From: Arenimonas sp.
GTDB lineage: Bacteria; Pseudomonadota; Alphaproteobacteria; Rhizobiales; Rhizobiaceae
Assembly: GCA_019459145.1 (NCBI GenBank)
Contig: JAIBEK010000020.1
Location: 207,895 to 271,894, forward strand
Direction of reading: 5' to 3'
DNA length: 64,000 nt
The notes beneath the pieces were generated by a model that saw only the letters and a program-made list of their open reading frames with translations, searched no databases and had not been told where the DNA came from. Shown here one piece after another: positions 36,959-47,229 of the stretch. Within the stretch, counting starts at the first letter, position 1; each line of letters begins with the position of its first letter. Both the position numbers and the translations under genes were made by a program.

Positions 36959-39649
36959 CTAGCTCTTCTTCGTTTTCGCTGCCGCCTTGGCCTTCGGCTT
37001 GGCGGCGGTTGTCTTCTTCGCCTTGGCGCCGGTCGCATCCGCGTCCGAAGCCTTGGCCTTGGCGGCCTTCGGTTTCGCGGCGGCCTTGGCCGGGGCCTTC
37101 TTCGCTGCGGTCTTCTTGGTCCCGCTCTTGCCCGCCTTCTCGGCGATCATCAGCAAGGCTTCCTCCATCGTCACCGACTGTGGGTCCTTGCCCTTGGGCA
37201 GGGTGGCATTGATCTTCGCCCAGTTAATATAGGGACCATATTTGCCATCGCGAACAGTAATCGCGCCGCCGTCTGGATGTTCCCCGATTTCCTTGAGGGC
37301 GACGGCGGCGGTGCGCCCGCGTCCGCCGGGACCCTTGCTCTGCTTTTCCGCCAGAACCGTGACGGCGCGGTTGAGGCCGACCGACAACACATCCTCGATG
37401 CTCTCGAGGTTGGAATAGGTGCCGTCATGCAGGATGAACGGCCCGTAACGACCAAGGCCGGCGGTGATCATCTTGCCGGTCTCCGGATGCGGGCCGACTT
37501 CGCGGGGCAACGAGAGCAGCGACAGTGCCTTTTCCAAGTCGATGCTGTCCGGTGTCCAGCCCTTGGGCAGCGAGGAGCGCTTGGCCTCCTTGCCGTCGCC
37601 GCGCTGGACGTAAGGGCCGAAACGACCGCTGCGCAGGGTGATCTCTTCGTCGGTCACCGGATCCTTGCCCAGTGCCTTCGGTTCGTTCGATCCCGAGGCC
37701 TCGGCATCCGCGCCGCCCTCGGAGGAGAGCTGACGGGTGTAGCTGCATTCCGGATAGTTCGAGCAGCCGACGAAGGCGCCGTACTTGCCGAGCTTGAGCG
37801 ACAGGTTGCCGGTGCCGCAGACCTGGCAGATGCGCGGGTCCGAGCCGTCCTCGCGCTTGGGGAAGACCAGCGGTGCCAGGGCCTCGTTGAGCGCGTCGAG
37901 CACATTGGTGACGCGCAGTTCCTTGGTATCCTCGATCTGGGCGAAGAAGTCTGTCCAGAACTCGCGCAGCACGTCCTTCCAGTTCAGTTCCCCGGCGGAG
38001 ATCTTGTCGAGCTTCTCCTCGAGATCCGCGGTGAAATCATATTCGACATAGCGGGTGAAGAAGTTCTCGAGAAACGCCGTGACCAGGCGCCCCTTGGAGT
38101 GCGGGATCAGCTTGCGCTTGTCGATCGTCACATATTCGCGGTCGCTGAGCGTCTTCAGCGTCGCGGCATAGGTGGAGGGGCGGCCGATGCCGAGCTCTTC
38201 CATCTTCTTGATCAGCGTCGCTTCCGAATAGCGCGGCGGCGGCTCGGTAAAGTGCTGGCTGGCGTTGATCTGCTTCTTGGCGAGCGCTTCCCGCGCATTG
38301 ATCTCCGGCAGCCGGCCTTCGTCGTCACCATCCTCGCTCGGTTCGCCCTCTTCCTTCTGGTCGGTATAGGCGGCGATGAAGCCGTCGAAGCGGATGACCG
38401 AGCCGACGGCGCGCAGGCCGGCCTTGTCGCCGTTGTTGTCGGCGAGAATTTCGACCGTGGTCCGTTCGATCTCGGCAGACGCCATCTGGCTGGCAATGCC
38501 GCGCTTCCAGATCAGGTCGTATAGGCGCAACTGGTCGGAATCGACGAAGCGGCGTATCTTGTCGGGCGAGCGGTTGAAGTCGGTCGGGCGGATCGCTTCG
38601 TGGGCTTCCTGGGCGTTCTTCGCCTTGGTCGAATAGAAGCGCGGCTTTTCCGGAACGTAGCGTGGGCCGAACTGATCGGCGACGGCGGCGCGTGCCGCCT
38701 CGACCGCTTCCGGCGCCATCTGCACGCCGTCGGTACGCATATAGGTGATGAGACCGACGGTCTCGCCGCCGATGTCGATGCCTTCATAGAGCTTCTGCGC
38801 GACCTGCATGGTGCGCGATGCCGAGAAGCCGAGCTTGGAGGAGGCGGCCTGCTGCAGGGTCGAGGTGGTGAAGGGCGGACCCGGATTGCGCTTGACGGGC
38901 TTGGCCTCGACACTGTCGACGACATATTGCGCGCCTTCGAGCAACGACTTGATGGTGCTCGCCTGATCGCCGTTGGTCACCGAATTGCGCTGGATGCGCT
39001 TGCCGAGATGCGAGACCAGCCTTGCCTCGAACTCCTCGCCGCGCGGCGTCTTCAACAGTGCGGAAATGTTCCAATATTCTTCCGCAACGAAGCGCTCGAT
39101 CTCGTTTTCGCGGTCGCAGACGAGGCGCAAGGCCACAGATTGGACGCGGCCGGCCGACCGCGCGCCGGGCAGCTTGCGCCACAGAACCGGAGACAGGTTG
39201 AACCCGACGAGATAATCCAGCGCACGGCGCGCCAGATAGGCGTCGACCAGCGGCGTATCGATGTCGCGCGGATTGGCCATGGCGTCGAGCACGGCCTTCT
39301 TGGTGATGGCGTTGAAGACGACGCGCTTGACAGGCTTGTCGCCGATGACCTTCTTCTTCTTCAAGAGATCGAGCACGTGCCAGGAAATCGCTTCGCCCTC
39401 GCGATCCGGGTCGGTCGCCAGGATGAGACCGTCGGCGCCCTTCATGGCGTCGGAAATGTCCTTCATCCGCTTCGCCGATGCGGTGTCCACTTCCCAGTCC
39501 ATGGCGAAGTCGTCATCGGGGCGCACGGAGCCATCCTTGGCCGGCAGATCGCGCACGTGGCCAAAGGACGCCAGCACCTTGTAGCCGGGCCCGAGATACT
39601 TGTTGATCGTCTTGGCCTTGGCAGGAGATTCTACGACTACGACATCCAT
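36959..39649 (-). CDS. topA: DNA topoisomerase I
   Basis: 896 residues, type IA topoisomerase that relaxes negative supercoils. The TOPRIM domain is at the start (VVVESPAKAKTINKYLGPGY), the catalytic Tyr is in GLITYMRTDG, and PSTYAATLKTL follows. The C-terminal part has one four-cysteine zinc ribbon (CQVCG and CSNYPEC), then three zinc-free repeats (GRFGPYV, GRYGPFI, GKYGPYI) and a Lys/Ala-rich tail of about 50 residues. The pattern is typical of alphaproteobacterial TopA. Confidence 0.97.
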   Translation of the reverse strand: MDVVVVESPAKAKTINKYLGPGYKVLASFGHVRDLPAKDGSVRPDDDFAMDWEVDTASAKRMKDISDAMKGADGLILATDPDREGEAISWHVLDLLKKKKVIGDKPVKRVVFNAITKKAVLDAMANPRDIDTPLVDAYLARRALDYLVGFNLSPVLWRKLPGARSAGRVQSVALRLVCDRENEIERFVAEEYWNISALLKTPRGEEFEARLVSHLGKRIQRNSVTNGDQASTIKSLLEGAQYVVDSVEAKPVKRNPGPPFTTSTLQQAASSKLGFSASRTMQVAQKLYEGIDIGGETVGLITYMRTDGVQMAPEAVEAARAAVADQFGPRYVPEKPRFYSTKAKNAQEAHEAIRPTDFNRSPDKIRRFVDSDQLRLYDLIWKRGIASQMASAEIERTTVEILADNNGDKAGLRAVGSVIRFDGFIAAYTDQKEEGEPSEDGDDEGRLPEINAREALAKKQINASQHFTEPPPRYSEATLIKKMEELGIGRPSTYAATLKTLSDREYVTIDKRKLIPHSKGRLVTAFLENFFTRYVEYDFTADLEEKLDKISAGELNWKDVLREFWTDFFAQIEDTKELRVTNVLDALNEALAPLVFPKREDGSDPRICQVCGTGNLSLKLGKYGAFVGCSNYPECSYTRQLSSEGGADAEASGSNEPKALGKDPVTDEEITLRSGRFGPYVQRGDGKEAKRSSLPKGWTPDSIDLEKALSLLSLPREVGPHPETGKMITAGLGRYGPFILHDGTYSNLESIEDVLSVGLNRAVTVLAEKQSKGPGGRGRTAAVALKEIGEHPDGGAITVRDGKYGPYINWAKINATLPKGKDPQSVTMEEALLMIAEKAGKSGTKKTAAKKAPAKAAAKPKAAKAKASDADATGAKAKKTTAAKPKAKAAAKTKKS

Positions 39650-39891
39650 TGCGTTTCTCTGTACTGCGGAAAAGGCTTGCCTGCGGGGCGAAGGGGCCTG
39701 GTCCCGATAACCGGTTTCCCGACATGGAGGGGGATTCGGCTGCGGTCAAGGGGGCAGTTGGATTTTCTCCTGCCTGCAACGCGATGCAACCTGGTGTAGA
39801 TTTGTGCAAGATTGCAATTTCCGATAAATGGAACTATCGTTTTTCCCCACAGGGGTTCGGTCGCTCCAGGCGGCAAATGTGGATGGGAAGC

Positions 39892-40119
39892 ATGGTCTCG
39901 AAAGCGATGAACGGCGGCGAGTCACGCGCGGCGGAAAACATTGCCTATGTCCGGCAGATGCTCGGCGAGTTGCGTATGGTTGCGGAAAACGAGGGAGCGG
40001 AAATGCTCTGTTACCTGATCGAAATGGCCTATGTCGAGGCGGGCGACCTGCAGATGGGCCGCCGCGCCCTGTCAATCCATCATCGCAATGGAAACAAGCC
40101 CACCCGGATGCCGATGTAA
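39892..40119 (+). CDS. small conserved-looking protein overlapping the end of dprA
   Basis: 75 residues, [20 protein letters not shown] with a helical middle ([20 protein letters not shown]) and a basic tail. Composition and codon use look like a real gene. ATG codons at 39877 and 39883 are other possible starts; 39892 has GGATGG five bases upstream. It is divergent from topA and its last 48 bases overlap the 3' end of dprA on the other strand. Similar small proteins occur at this place in rhizobia as far as I recall; function unknown. Confidence 0.65.
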   Translation: MVSKAMNGGESRAAENIAYVRQMLGELRMVAENEGAEMLCYLIEMAYVEAGDLQMGRRALSIHHRNGNKPTRMPM

Positions 40120-41221
40120 CCGCCCGGCAATGTCCAGTTCCAGCAGCACGAGATAGACCGCCGCCGGCGCAAGCCCGGTATGGCGCACGATGTCGTCGAT
40201 CTCGACGGGCGTCGGTCCGAGAGCGTCGGTGATGCGGACCCGTTCGTCATCGCTTGGCGGCGGCGTCGGCTGATGTTGCCCGTCTCCGGCCGGTTCCTCC
40301 GCCTCGTGGCCGGAAAGAAGGTCGATCTGCGACAGCGGCGCCAGCGCCTGCAGCACGTCTTCGGGCCGAGTGGTCACGGTTGCGCCATCCTTCAACAGCC
40401 CGTTGGTGCCTTCGCAGCGCGGGTCCAGCGGCGATCCGGGCACGGCAAAGACGAGCCGGCCGAAATCGCCGGCGAGCCGCGCGGTGATCAGCGAGCCCGA
40501 CCGTGCCGCCGCCTCGACCACCACCACTCCGAGCGAGACACCGGCGATCAGCCGGTTGCGCCGGGGAAAGTCGCGAGCCCGTGCCTCCCAGCCGAACGGC
40601 ATTTCCGAAATCGCCAGACCGCGACCGTCCCAGATCTCGCGGAGCAATTCGATGTTTTCAGGGGGGTAGGGCTTGTCGAGCCCGCCTGCCATGGCGGCGA
40701 TCGTCCCGGTGTCCAGGCTGGCGCGGTGGGCTGCGGTGTCGATACCGCGGGCAAGACCGGAAATGATCGCATAGCCGGCCCGGCCGATGTCGCGCGCCAT
40801 GAGCGCCGCGAACTTCGCCCCGCTGATCGGCATTGCGCGATCCGACCACGCCGACGGCCGGAAGGCTTGCCGCCGAAAGGTCGCCCTTGACGGCCAGCAG
40901 CGGCGGCGCTCCGTCGATCTGTCGCAGCGCCGGGGGATAGTCGGGTTCGCCGATGCCGAGAAAACGCGCGCCGAACCGCGCCGCGGTCTCCAGTTCCTGC
41001 TCGGCTTCCGCCTCGCTGGCGATGCGGATCGCGCGCGTCGAACCACCACGCCGGGAAAGCTCCGGCAGCATGGCAAGCGCGGTTTCCGCCGTGCCGAAAT
41101 GATTGATGAGGTCGCGAAAGGTCGCAGGACCGACATTGTCGCTTCTGATCAGTCTCAGCCAACTGATCCTTTGCCGGTCGTTCAGCGCAATCCCTGTTCG
41201 TCTTGCGCTCGGCCCCGGCAT
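40072..41221 (-). pseudogene. dprA: DNA-protecting protein DprA, frameshifted
   Basis: The N-terminal third (from ATG 41221) reads [20 protein letters not shown] through VGVVGSRNA in one frame; the rest ([63 protein letters not shown]) is in the next frame. Joining at about 40828 with one base removed, or two added, gives a continuous DprA of about 382 residues, the normal length. DprA loads RecA on incoming single-stranded DNA in transformation. The start lies five bases after the plsY stop. It may be true decay, an assembly error, or a recent mutation. Confidence 0.85.
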
Positions 41222-41225
41222 GGCG

Positions 41226-41843
41226 TCATCCCTTTTGCCCGATCCTGCTCTCGGTGCCCGCGATCAGTCTTTCGATATTGGCCTTGTGGCGCCAGTAGCT
41301 GATGGCCGTCATCACGGCCGTCACCAGCGCTGCCTCGGGCGTTCCCAGTATCCACAACGCAACTGGAATGACAAGGGTTGCAACCAGGGCGGACAGCGAG
41401 GAGTAGCGGCTGACAAAGGCGACGGCCAGCCACACGGCAGCAAAGACCAGGACCATCAGCGGCGCGACGCCGAGCAGGGTGCCGATATAGGTCGCGACGC
41501 CCTTGCCGCCCTTGAAGCCGAGCCAGATCGGAAAGAGATGGCCGATGAAGGCGGCAAAGCCGGCGATGAGGCCGGCATTCTGGCCGAACACGGCTTGAGC
41601 GATGACGGCGGCGATGGTCGCTTTCAGCGCGTCGAGGACAAGGGTGGCGGCAGCGAGTTTCTTGTTTCCGGTGCGCAGCACGTTGGTCGCGCCGATATTG
41701 CCCGAACCGATCGAGCGCAGGTCGCCGTGGCCGGCCATGCGGGTGAGCAACAGGCCGAACGGGATCGAGCCCATGAGATAGCCGAGGCTGAGGACCGCAA
41801 TCACTGCCGGCCAACCGATCGCGAGAAAATTCATGCTGGCCAC
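41226..41843 (-). CDS. plsY: acyl-phosphate--glycerol-3-phosphate acyltransferase
   Basis: 205 residues, an integral membrane enzyme making lysophosphatidic acid, the first step of phospholipid synthesis with PlsX. Motifs: [28 protein letters not shown], and [18 protein letters not shown] (the three PlsY loops). The GTG start at 41843 has a GGGGGA site five bases upstream; ATG 41834 is second choice. The gene sits between pyrC and dprA. Confidence 0.95.
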   Translation of the reverse strand: MASMNFLAIGWPAVIAVLSLGYLMGSIPFGLLLTRMAGHGDLRSIGSGNIGATNVLRTGNKKLAAATLVLDALKATIAAVIAQAVFGQNAGLIAGFAAFIGHLFPIWLGFKGGKGVATYIGTLLGVAPLMVLVFAAVWLAVAFVSRYSSLSALVATLVIPVALWILGTPEAALVTAVMTAISYWRHKANIERLIAGTESRIGQKG

Positions 41844-41863
41844 TTAAGTCCCCCTTGGTCTTC

Positions 41864-43153
41864 CTAGAGCGAATGCACGCAATTGCCTGCGACATAGGTC
41901 GCGACCGCACGTCCCGAAAAGCGGGCGTCCTCGAAGGGTGTGTTCTTCGAGCGCGACAAGAGCAATTCCTTGGCGACCAGCCATGGCTCGTCGAGGTCGA
42001 TCAGCGTTATGTCCGCCCTGGAGCCCGGCTTGAGGGACCCGGCCTCCAGGCCGAAGATCCGGGCAGGGCGCGTCGACATGGCGTCGATCAGCCGCATCAG
42101 CGAAACCTGCCCCGAATGGTGCAGGCGAAGGGCCGCCGACAGCAGGGTTTCCAGGCCGATCGCGCCGTCTGCCGCGTCCGCGAAGGGAAGCCGCTTGGTG
42201 TCGACGTCCTGTGGATCGTGCGAGGAGACGATGATGTCGACAGTACCGTCGGCGATCGCCTGGACCATGGCCATGCGGTCGTCTTCGGAGCGCAGCGGCG
42301 GCGTCAGCTTGAAGAAGGTGCGATATTCGCCGATGTCGTTCTCGTTCAGCGCCAGGTGATTGATCGAGATGCCACAGGTCACATTGGCGCCTCGGCTGCG
42401 CGCCAGGCGGATGGCTTCCGCCGATTCAGGCACGGAAATCTTGGAGGAATGGAACCTGGCGCCGGTCAGCCCGGCAATGCGCAGGTCGCGCTCGAGCGGG
42501 ATGATCTCGGCCTCCCTCGGCACGCCGGGCAGGCCGAGCCAACTGGCGAACAGGCCGGCATTCATCACGCCGTTGCCGAGATAGTCTTCGCGCGGCTCGA
42601 GATCGATGACGGCGCCGAATTCGCGCGCATAGGTCATGGCGCGGCGCAGCACCTGACTGTCGGCCAATCCGTGGCGGCCATTGGTGAAGGCCACGGCGCC
42701 GGCCTGCTGCAGAAGGCCGATCTCGCTCATCTCGCCGCCGGCGAGGTGTTTGGTCAGCGCGGCGGCCGGATAGACATTGACCACGGCCGTGTCGCGCGCC
42801 GTCTTCTTGACGAACTCGACCAGCGCGATGTCGTCAATCACCGGATCGGTGTCCGGCATCATGATGATCGAGGTGACGCCGCCGGCCGCAGCCGCGCGGC
42901 TGGCCGAGGCGATAGTCTCGCGATGCTCGGCGCCCGGTTCACCGACGAAGACGCGGGCATCCACCAGACCCGGAACGGCGGTCAGGCCGGCGCAGTCCCG
43001 AACTTCGGCGCCATCGGGGCTACCCTGGTTCCGTGCGTCCGCACCGGCAGCCAGCACGCGGCCGTCTTCGCCAACGATTATCGTGCCGACGGCGTCAAGC
43101 TGGCGCGACGGATCGACGATACGGACATTCTTCAAGACGAGCGGCCGGTTCAT
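41864..43153 (-). CDS. pyrC: dihydroorotase-like protein (PyrC; possibly non-catalytic PyrX type)
   Basis: 429 residues from ATG 43153, overlapping the pyrB stop (ATGA). The amidohydrolase barrel is recognisable ([58 protein letters not shown]). The metal-binding residues of active dihydroorotases are mostly absent: the His-x-His pair is replaced at residues 67-69 (RVF), the later HAED-like motif is missing, and TDHAPH is replaced by SSHDPQ. This is the pattern of the inactive PyrC'/PyrX partner of aspartate carbamoyltransferase. Function is likely structural; this is inference. Confidence 0.88.
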   Translation of the reverse strand: MNRPLVLKNVRIVDPSRQLDAVGTIIVGEDGRVLAAGADARNQGSPDGAEVRDCAGLTAVPGLVDARVFVGEPGAEHRETIASASRAAAAGGVTSIIMMPDTDPVIDDIALVEFVKKTARDTAVVNVYPAAALTKHLAGGEMSEIGLLQQAGAVAFTNGRHGLADSQVLRRAMTYAREFGAVIDLEPREDYLGNGVMNAGLFASWLGLPGVPREAEIIPLERDLRIAGLTGARFHSSKISVPESAEAIRLARSRGANVTCGISINHLALNENDIGEYRTFFKLTPPLRSEDDRMAMVQAIADGTVDIIVSSHDPQDVDTKRLPFADAADGAIGLETLLSAALRLHHSGQVSLMRLIDAMSTRPARIFGLEAGSLKPGSRADITLIDLDEPWLVAKELLLSRSKNTPFEDARFSGRAVATYVAGNCVHSL

Positions 43154-44106
43154 GCGCCCATTCCTTCGCTGCGCGGACCCTGGTTCTGCGAGACGAGCAG
43201 CGCTTCCATCACCGCCATGCGCACCGCGACGCCCATCTCCACCTGCTGTTCGATCACGCTCTGCGGGCCGTCGGCCACCTCGGAGGCGATCTCGACGCCG
43301 CGGTTCATCGGTCCCGGATGCATGACGAGGGCATCCTCCTTGGCGGCCTTGAGCTTTTCGCCGTCGAGGCCCCAGAAGTGGAAGTATTCGCGCACCGAAG
43401 GCACGAAGGCGCCGGACATGCGCTCGCGCTGCAGGCGCAGCATCATCACCACGTCGGCGTCCTTCAGGCCCTCCTTCATGTCGTGGAAGACCTCCACGCC
43501 CATGTCGGCAATGCCTGACGGAAGAAGTGTCGCGGGGGCCACGACCCTGACGCGTGCGCCCATGGCATTGAGCAGCAGGATGTTCGAGCGGGCGACGCGC
43601 GAATGCAGCACGTCGCCGCAGATCGCCACGATGATGCGCGACAACTTGCCCTTGGTGCGCCGGATCGTCAGCGCATCGAGCAGCGCCTGGGTCGGGTGCT
43701 CGTGCTGTCCGTCGCCGGCATTGACCACCGAGCAGGCGACCTTTTGCGCCAAAAGCGCCGCGGCACCGGCCGAGGAATGGCGCACGACCAGGACATCGGG
43801 CCGCATGGCGTTTAGCGTCATCGCCGTGTCGATCAGGGTCTCGCCCTTTTTGACCGACGACGTACTGACCGACATGTTCATCACATCGGCGCCGAGGCGC
43901 TTTCCGGCGAGCTCGAACGAGGATTGCGTCCGCGTCGAGGCTTCGAAGAACAGGTTGATCTGGGTAAGGCCGCGAAGCGTGGAGGTTTTCTTCTCCCGCT
44001 GGCGGCTGATTTTGACGGCTTCGTCGGCCTTGTCGAGCAGATAGGTAATGTCCTGCTCGGTAAGGCCCTTGATGCCGATGAGATGGCGATGGGGAAAGAA
44101 GACCAT
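43150..44106 (-). CDS. pyrB: aspartate carbamoyltransferase
   Basis: 318 residues. It makes N-carbamoyl-aspartate, committing to pyrimidine synthesis. Carbamoyl-phosphate site [20 protein letters not shown] is clear, as are [19 protein letters not shown] and [12 protein letters not shown]. The gene overlaps pyrC by four bases, as in bacteria where PyrB and a PyrC-like partner form a dodecamer. It is divergent from the AidB-like gene over 122 bases. Confidence 0.96.
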   Translation of the reverse strand: MVFFPHRHLIGIKGLTEQDITYLLDKADEAVKISRQREKKTSTLRGLTQINLFFEASTRTQSSFELAGKRLGADVMNMSVSTSSVKKGETLIDTAMTLNAMRPDVLVVRHSSAGAAALLAQKVACSVVNAGDGQHEHPTQALLDALTIRRTKGKLSRIIVAICGDVLHSRVARSNILLLNAMGARVRVVAPATLLPSGIADMGVEVFHDMKEGLKDADVVMMLRLQRERMSGAFVPSVREYFHFWGLDGEKLKAAKEDALVMHPGPMNRGVEIASEVADGPQSVIEQQVEMGVAVRMAVMEALLVSQNQGPRSEGMGA

Positions 44107-44228
44107 GGACGTCCTCCTGAGATGTCACGCGGTCTATAGAGAAGGAGGGGGCGGGGGGCAAGCACATGCAGTGTGGATAGAAGCACGGTCCCCATGTAAA
44201 ACGAATCGATTTCCGCTAGAGGATCGGC

Positions 44229-45881
44229 ATGACCCCAATGAACCGGACTGAAGAAAAGCTCGCAGAACTGAACCAGCCCAAGCCCTGGTCCGGTATCAAC
44301 GCCTATCGTTCCGATCCGCTGCTGGTCGACCTGACCTCCGGCCTGTCGCGCGGCGTTCGCGAGGAATACGATGTCATCGGCAAGTATGTGACCTCGCACG
44401 AGGCGCAGGAACTGGCGCGCATGGCCAACCAGAGCCCGCCGCAGCTGCGTACCCATGGTGTTCGCGGCGAACGGCTCGACGTTGTCGAATTCCATCCGGC
44501 CTGGCATGCGCTGATGCGCCGGTCGATGTCGGTCGGTCTGCATTCCTCCGTGTGGGAGAACCAGCCGGACGTCCGCGGCCATGAACACCTGTCCCGCGCG
44601 GTGCGCTTCTTCCTGACCGCCCAGCTCGAGAGCGGCCATCTCTGCCCGCTGACCATGACCAACGCCTCGGTTGCCGCGCTCGTCGCCTCGCCGCACGTGC
44701 AGAAGGAATGGGCGCCGAAGATCCTGTCGCGCAAGTATGATTCGTCCAACAAACCGGCCATGCAGAAGTCCGCCGTGACCATCGGCATGGGCATGACGGA
44801 GAAGCAGGGCGGCACGGACGTGCGCGCCAACACCTCCACCGGCGAGCGGGTGGGCGAGGGGATCTACCGGCTGTCCGGCCACAAGTGGTTCATGTCGGCG
44901 CCGATGAGCGACGCCTTCGTCATGCTGGCCCAGACCAAGGACGGCATGGGCTGTTTCCTCGTGCCGCGCCTGCTTGAGGACGGGTCGGCCAACGGCTTGG
45001 AGTTCCAGCGTCTCAAGGACAAGATCGGCAACCGCTCCAACGCCTCGTCGGAAGTGGAGTTTTCCGAAACCTTCGGCTTCCTGCTCGGCACGCCCGGCGA
45101 CGGCATTCGCACCATCCTCGACATGGTGACGCTGACCCGGCTCGATTGCGCGCTGGCCTCGGCCGGCATCATGCGCGCCTCGATGGCGGAAGCCGTGCAC
45201 CACGTGCGCGGCCGCTCGGTGTTCGGCAAGAAGTTGATCGACCAGCCGATCATGACGCGCGTGCTCGCCGACATGGCGCTCGACGTCGCCGCCGCGACCG
45301 CTCTGGCCCTGAGGCTCGCCGACAGCTTCGACCGCGCCCGCGAGAATGCCGTGGATGCCGCCTATGCCCGCGTCATGACGCCGGTGGTGAAATACTGGAT
45401 CTGCAAGATGGCACCGGCGCTGATCTACGAGGCCATGGAGTGCATCGGCGGCAGCGGCTACATCGAGGAGCGGCCGATCGCCCGGCACTACCGCGAGGCC
45501 CCGGTCAACGCGATCTGGGAAGGCTCTGGTAACGTCATGGCGCTCGATCTGCTTCGTGTGCTGAGCCGTGGCAAGGATCTGTTCGAGACGATCTTTGCCG
45601 GGCTCGAGCGCGATCTCGGCGCCTCGGGCAAGAAGACGGTGGAAGTGCTGCGCGCCGCAACCGCCCTTGCCGAGCGTGACGAAGGGGCTGCCCGCCTGCT
45701 GATCGAACAACTGGCGCTCGCGGCAGCCGCGGCCGAGCTCTACAAGCTCGGAGCCGGCAAGATCGCCGATGCCTTCCTCGAATCGCGCCTCGCCGGCGGC
45801 TGGCGGCATACCTATGGCGTGCTCGACGCCCGGTTCGACGCCCGCTACGTCCTCGACCTGCTCTATCCGGCCGCGAGCTGA
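44229..45881 (+). CDS. AidB-type acyl-CoA dehydrogenase
   Basis: 550 residues, longer than the usual 380 of acyl-CoA dehydrogenases and matching the AidB subgroup. Seen: FAD-binding pattern GMGMTEKQGGTDVRANTS, RSNASSEVEF, and the arginine/glutamate region CIGGSGYIEERPIARHYREA and NAIWEGSGNVMALD. AidB is linked to the alkylation-damage response and binds DNA in E. coli; an ordinary acyl-CoA substrate is also possible. Its 3' end overlaps the AEC gene by 19 bases on the opposite strand. Confidence 0.88.
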   Translation: MTPMNRTEEKLAELNQPKPWSGINAYRSDPLLVDLTSGLSRGVREEYDVIGKYVTSHEAQELARMANQSPPQLRTHGVRGERLDVVEFHPAWHALMRRSMSVGLHSSVWENQPDVRGHEHLSRAVRFFLTAQLESGHLCPLTMTNASVAALVASPHVQKEWAPKILSRKYDSSNKPAMQKSAVTIGMGMTEKQGGTDVRANTSTGERVGEGIYRLSGHKWFMSAPMSDAFVMLAQTKDGMGCFLVPRLLEDGSANGLEFQRLKDKIGNRSNASSEVEFSETFGFLLGTPGDGIRTILDMVTLTRLDCALASAGIMRASMAEAVHHVRGRSVFGKKLIDQPIMTRVLADMALDVAAATALALRLADSFDRARENAVDAAYARVMTPVVKYWICKMAPALIYEAMECIGGSGYIEERPIARHYREAPVNAIWEGSGNVMALDLLRVLSRGKDLFETIFAGLERDLGASGKKTVEVLRAATALAERDEGAARLLIEQLALAAAAAELYKLGAGKIADAFLESRLAGGWRHTYGVLDARFDARYVLDLLYPAAS

Positions 45882-46798
45882 CCGACGAGATAGAGCACGA
45901 GCGGAATGGTCAACACCGCAGCGACCGTCTGCACGGTCGCGGTTGCCGCATAGAGCGGCGCGTCGCCGCCCATCTGCTTGGCCAGGAGATAGCCGTTCAT
46001 CGCGGTCGGAACCGCGGCGCTCAGGACCAGCATCGAAAGCGCCTCACCCTCGACGCCGAACAGCAGGGCGACGCCCGCCATCACGACGGGAAACACCAGC
46101 AGCTTGAGCACCGAGCCGAGGATGACATTGGGCCGAGGCTTCAACGCATCCATGATCCTCAGGCCTGCGCCAACCATGATCAGGCCGAGACCGAGCGAGG
46201 AGCGCGCGACGAGATCGACGGCCATCATCAGCGGCGCGTAGACCGGTATGCCTGCCAGATTGACCAGCACGCCGCTCGCCGCGCCGAGAATGATCGGATT
46301 GGAGACGATCTTCACGGCGAAGTCCTTGAGGTTTCGGCCGTTGCCGGAGAACCAGATCAGCACGCCGACATTGATGACGTTGAGCGGAATGATGATCGCC
46401 GCCATCACCACGGCGACCACGGTCAGCCCGACCGGACCGGACAGCTTTTCGGCGATGGCCAGCGCCATGAAGCCGTTCCACCGGGTCGCGGTCTGGAAGA
46501 TCGAGGTGAAGGCCGGGCCCTCGAGCCCCAGCCGGTTGAGCGGTCGCCACAGCGCCAGCACCAGGCCCGACATGATTCCGACCGAAACGAGGGCGGCCAG
46601 GCTGACGGCGCCCGTGTCCATGGTCGAAAAATCGGCCTTTGAAAGAGTGAGAAACAGCAGTGCCGGGAAGAGCACGTAGTAGCCGAACTGCTCGAGCCCG
46701 CCCCAAAGGCTGTCATCGATCCGCGGCCAGCGCTTGAGCAGCACGCCGAGCAGCACGAGCAGGAAGATCGGCAGGACGCTTTCGAAGATCAGGAGCAT
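45863..46798 (-). CDS. AEC family transporter (auxin efflux carrier-like)
   Basis: 311 residues from ATG 46798, the normal length, with about ten membrane helices (LPIFLLVLLGVLLKRWPRID at the start and a helix-rich C-half). Family features include NGFMALAIAEKLSGP and SAAVPTAMNGYLLAKQMGG. No strong ribosome site precedes the chosen start; an upstream in-frame ATG at 46960 would add 54 non-conserved residues. The substrate is unknown, possibly organic acids. Confidence 0.87.
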   Translation of the reverse strand: MLLIFESVLPIFLLVLLGVLLKRWPRIDDSLWGGLEQFGYYVLFPALLFLTLSKADFSTMDTGAVSLAALVSVGIMSGLVLALWRPLNRLGLEGPAFTSIFQTATRWNGFMALAIAEKLSGPVGLTVVAVVMAAIIIPLNVINVGVLIWFSGNGRNLKDFAVKIVSNPIILGAASGVLVNLAGIPVYAPLMMAVDLVARSSLGLGLIMVGAGLRIMDALKPRPNVILGSVLKLLVFPVVMAGVALLFGVEGEALSMLVLSAAVPTAMNGYLLAKQMGGDAPLYAATATVQTVAAVLTIPLVLYLVGQLAAG

Positions 46799-47034
46799 CG
46801 GGAGGCACTTTCTGGGCTCGGCGCCGGGGGAGGGATGCGCTTCGCATAGCAGTTGATCGGCGCGCGAGGCAATGACGTGGCCGCCCTCGCTCGTCATTGC
46901 ATCATCGGTCGCTGAGGCCGTGCATCTTGCGTTATCCCCAATGCGCGTTAACCTTAACAAAGGGTTTACGTTGCGAGGTGACGGTTAACGGGCCAGTTTC
47001 TCCGCCGATAGGCAGACGGCTTGAGGGCATCGCA

Positions 47035-47229
47035 ATGGGAACCGCAATGGCAAGGGTGACGTTGACTGGTGTCATGGCGACGTTTTTCGCCGGCTTGGCG
47101 CTCGACATCGCGGTTCCGGCCATGACGCTGAGCCTGATGGCCGCGTCGAAATGGCTGGTTCAGGCCTGGCCCGAATCGCGGTCGAGCCGCGATTGGCCGC
47201 CGCAGCGTTGGAAGGGGAGAGCCGCATGA
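47035..47229 (+). CDS. small membrane protein, coupled to the next gene
   Basis: 64 residues from ATG 47035 with GAGGG eight bases upstream. One hydrophobic segment (VTLTGVMATFFAGLALDIAV) is followed by a shorter apolar stretch and a basic Trp-rich tail. The stop overlaps the start of the gene at 47226 (ATGA), which is the main reason to believe it is real. No family recognised. Confidence 0.6.
   Translation: MGTAMARVTLTGVMATFFAGLALDIAVPAMTLSLMAASKWLVQAWPESRSSRDWPPQRWKGRAA

Noticed and set aside
43881..45809. Very long minus-strand frame antisense to the AidB-like gene
   Set aside because: It is His/Arg/Gly-rich with no motif, and the plus-strand gene is well supported.
46944..46990. TTAA-rich words (GTTAACCTTAAC and GGTTAACGG) resembling CtrA sites between the AEC gene and 47035
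   Set aside because: The spacing does not match TTAA-N7-TTAA, and the neighbours are not cell-cycle genes.
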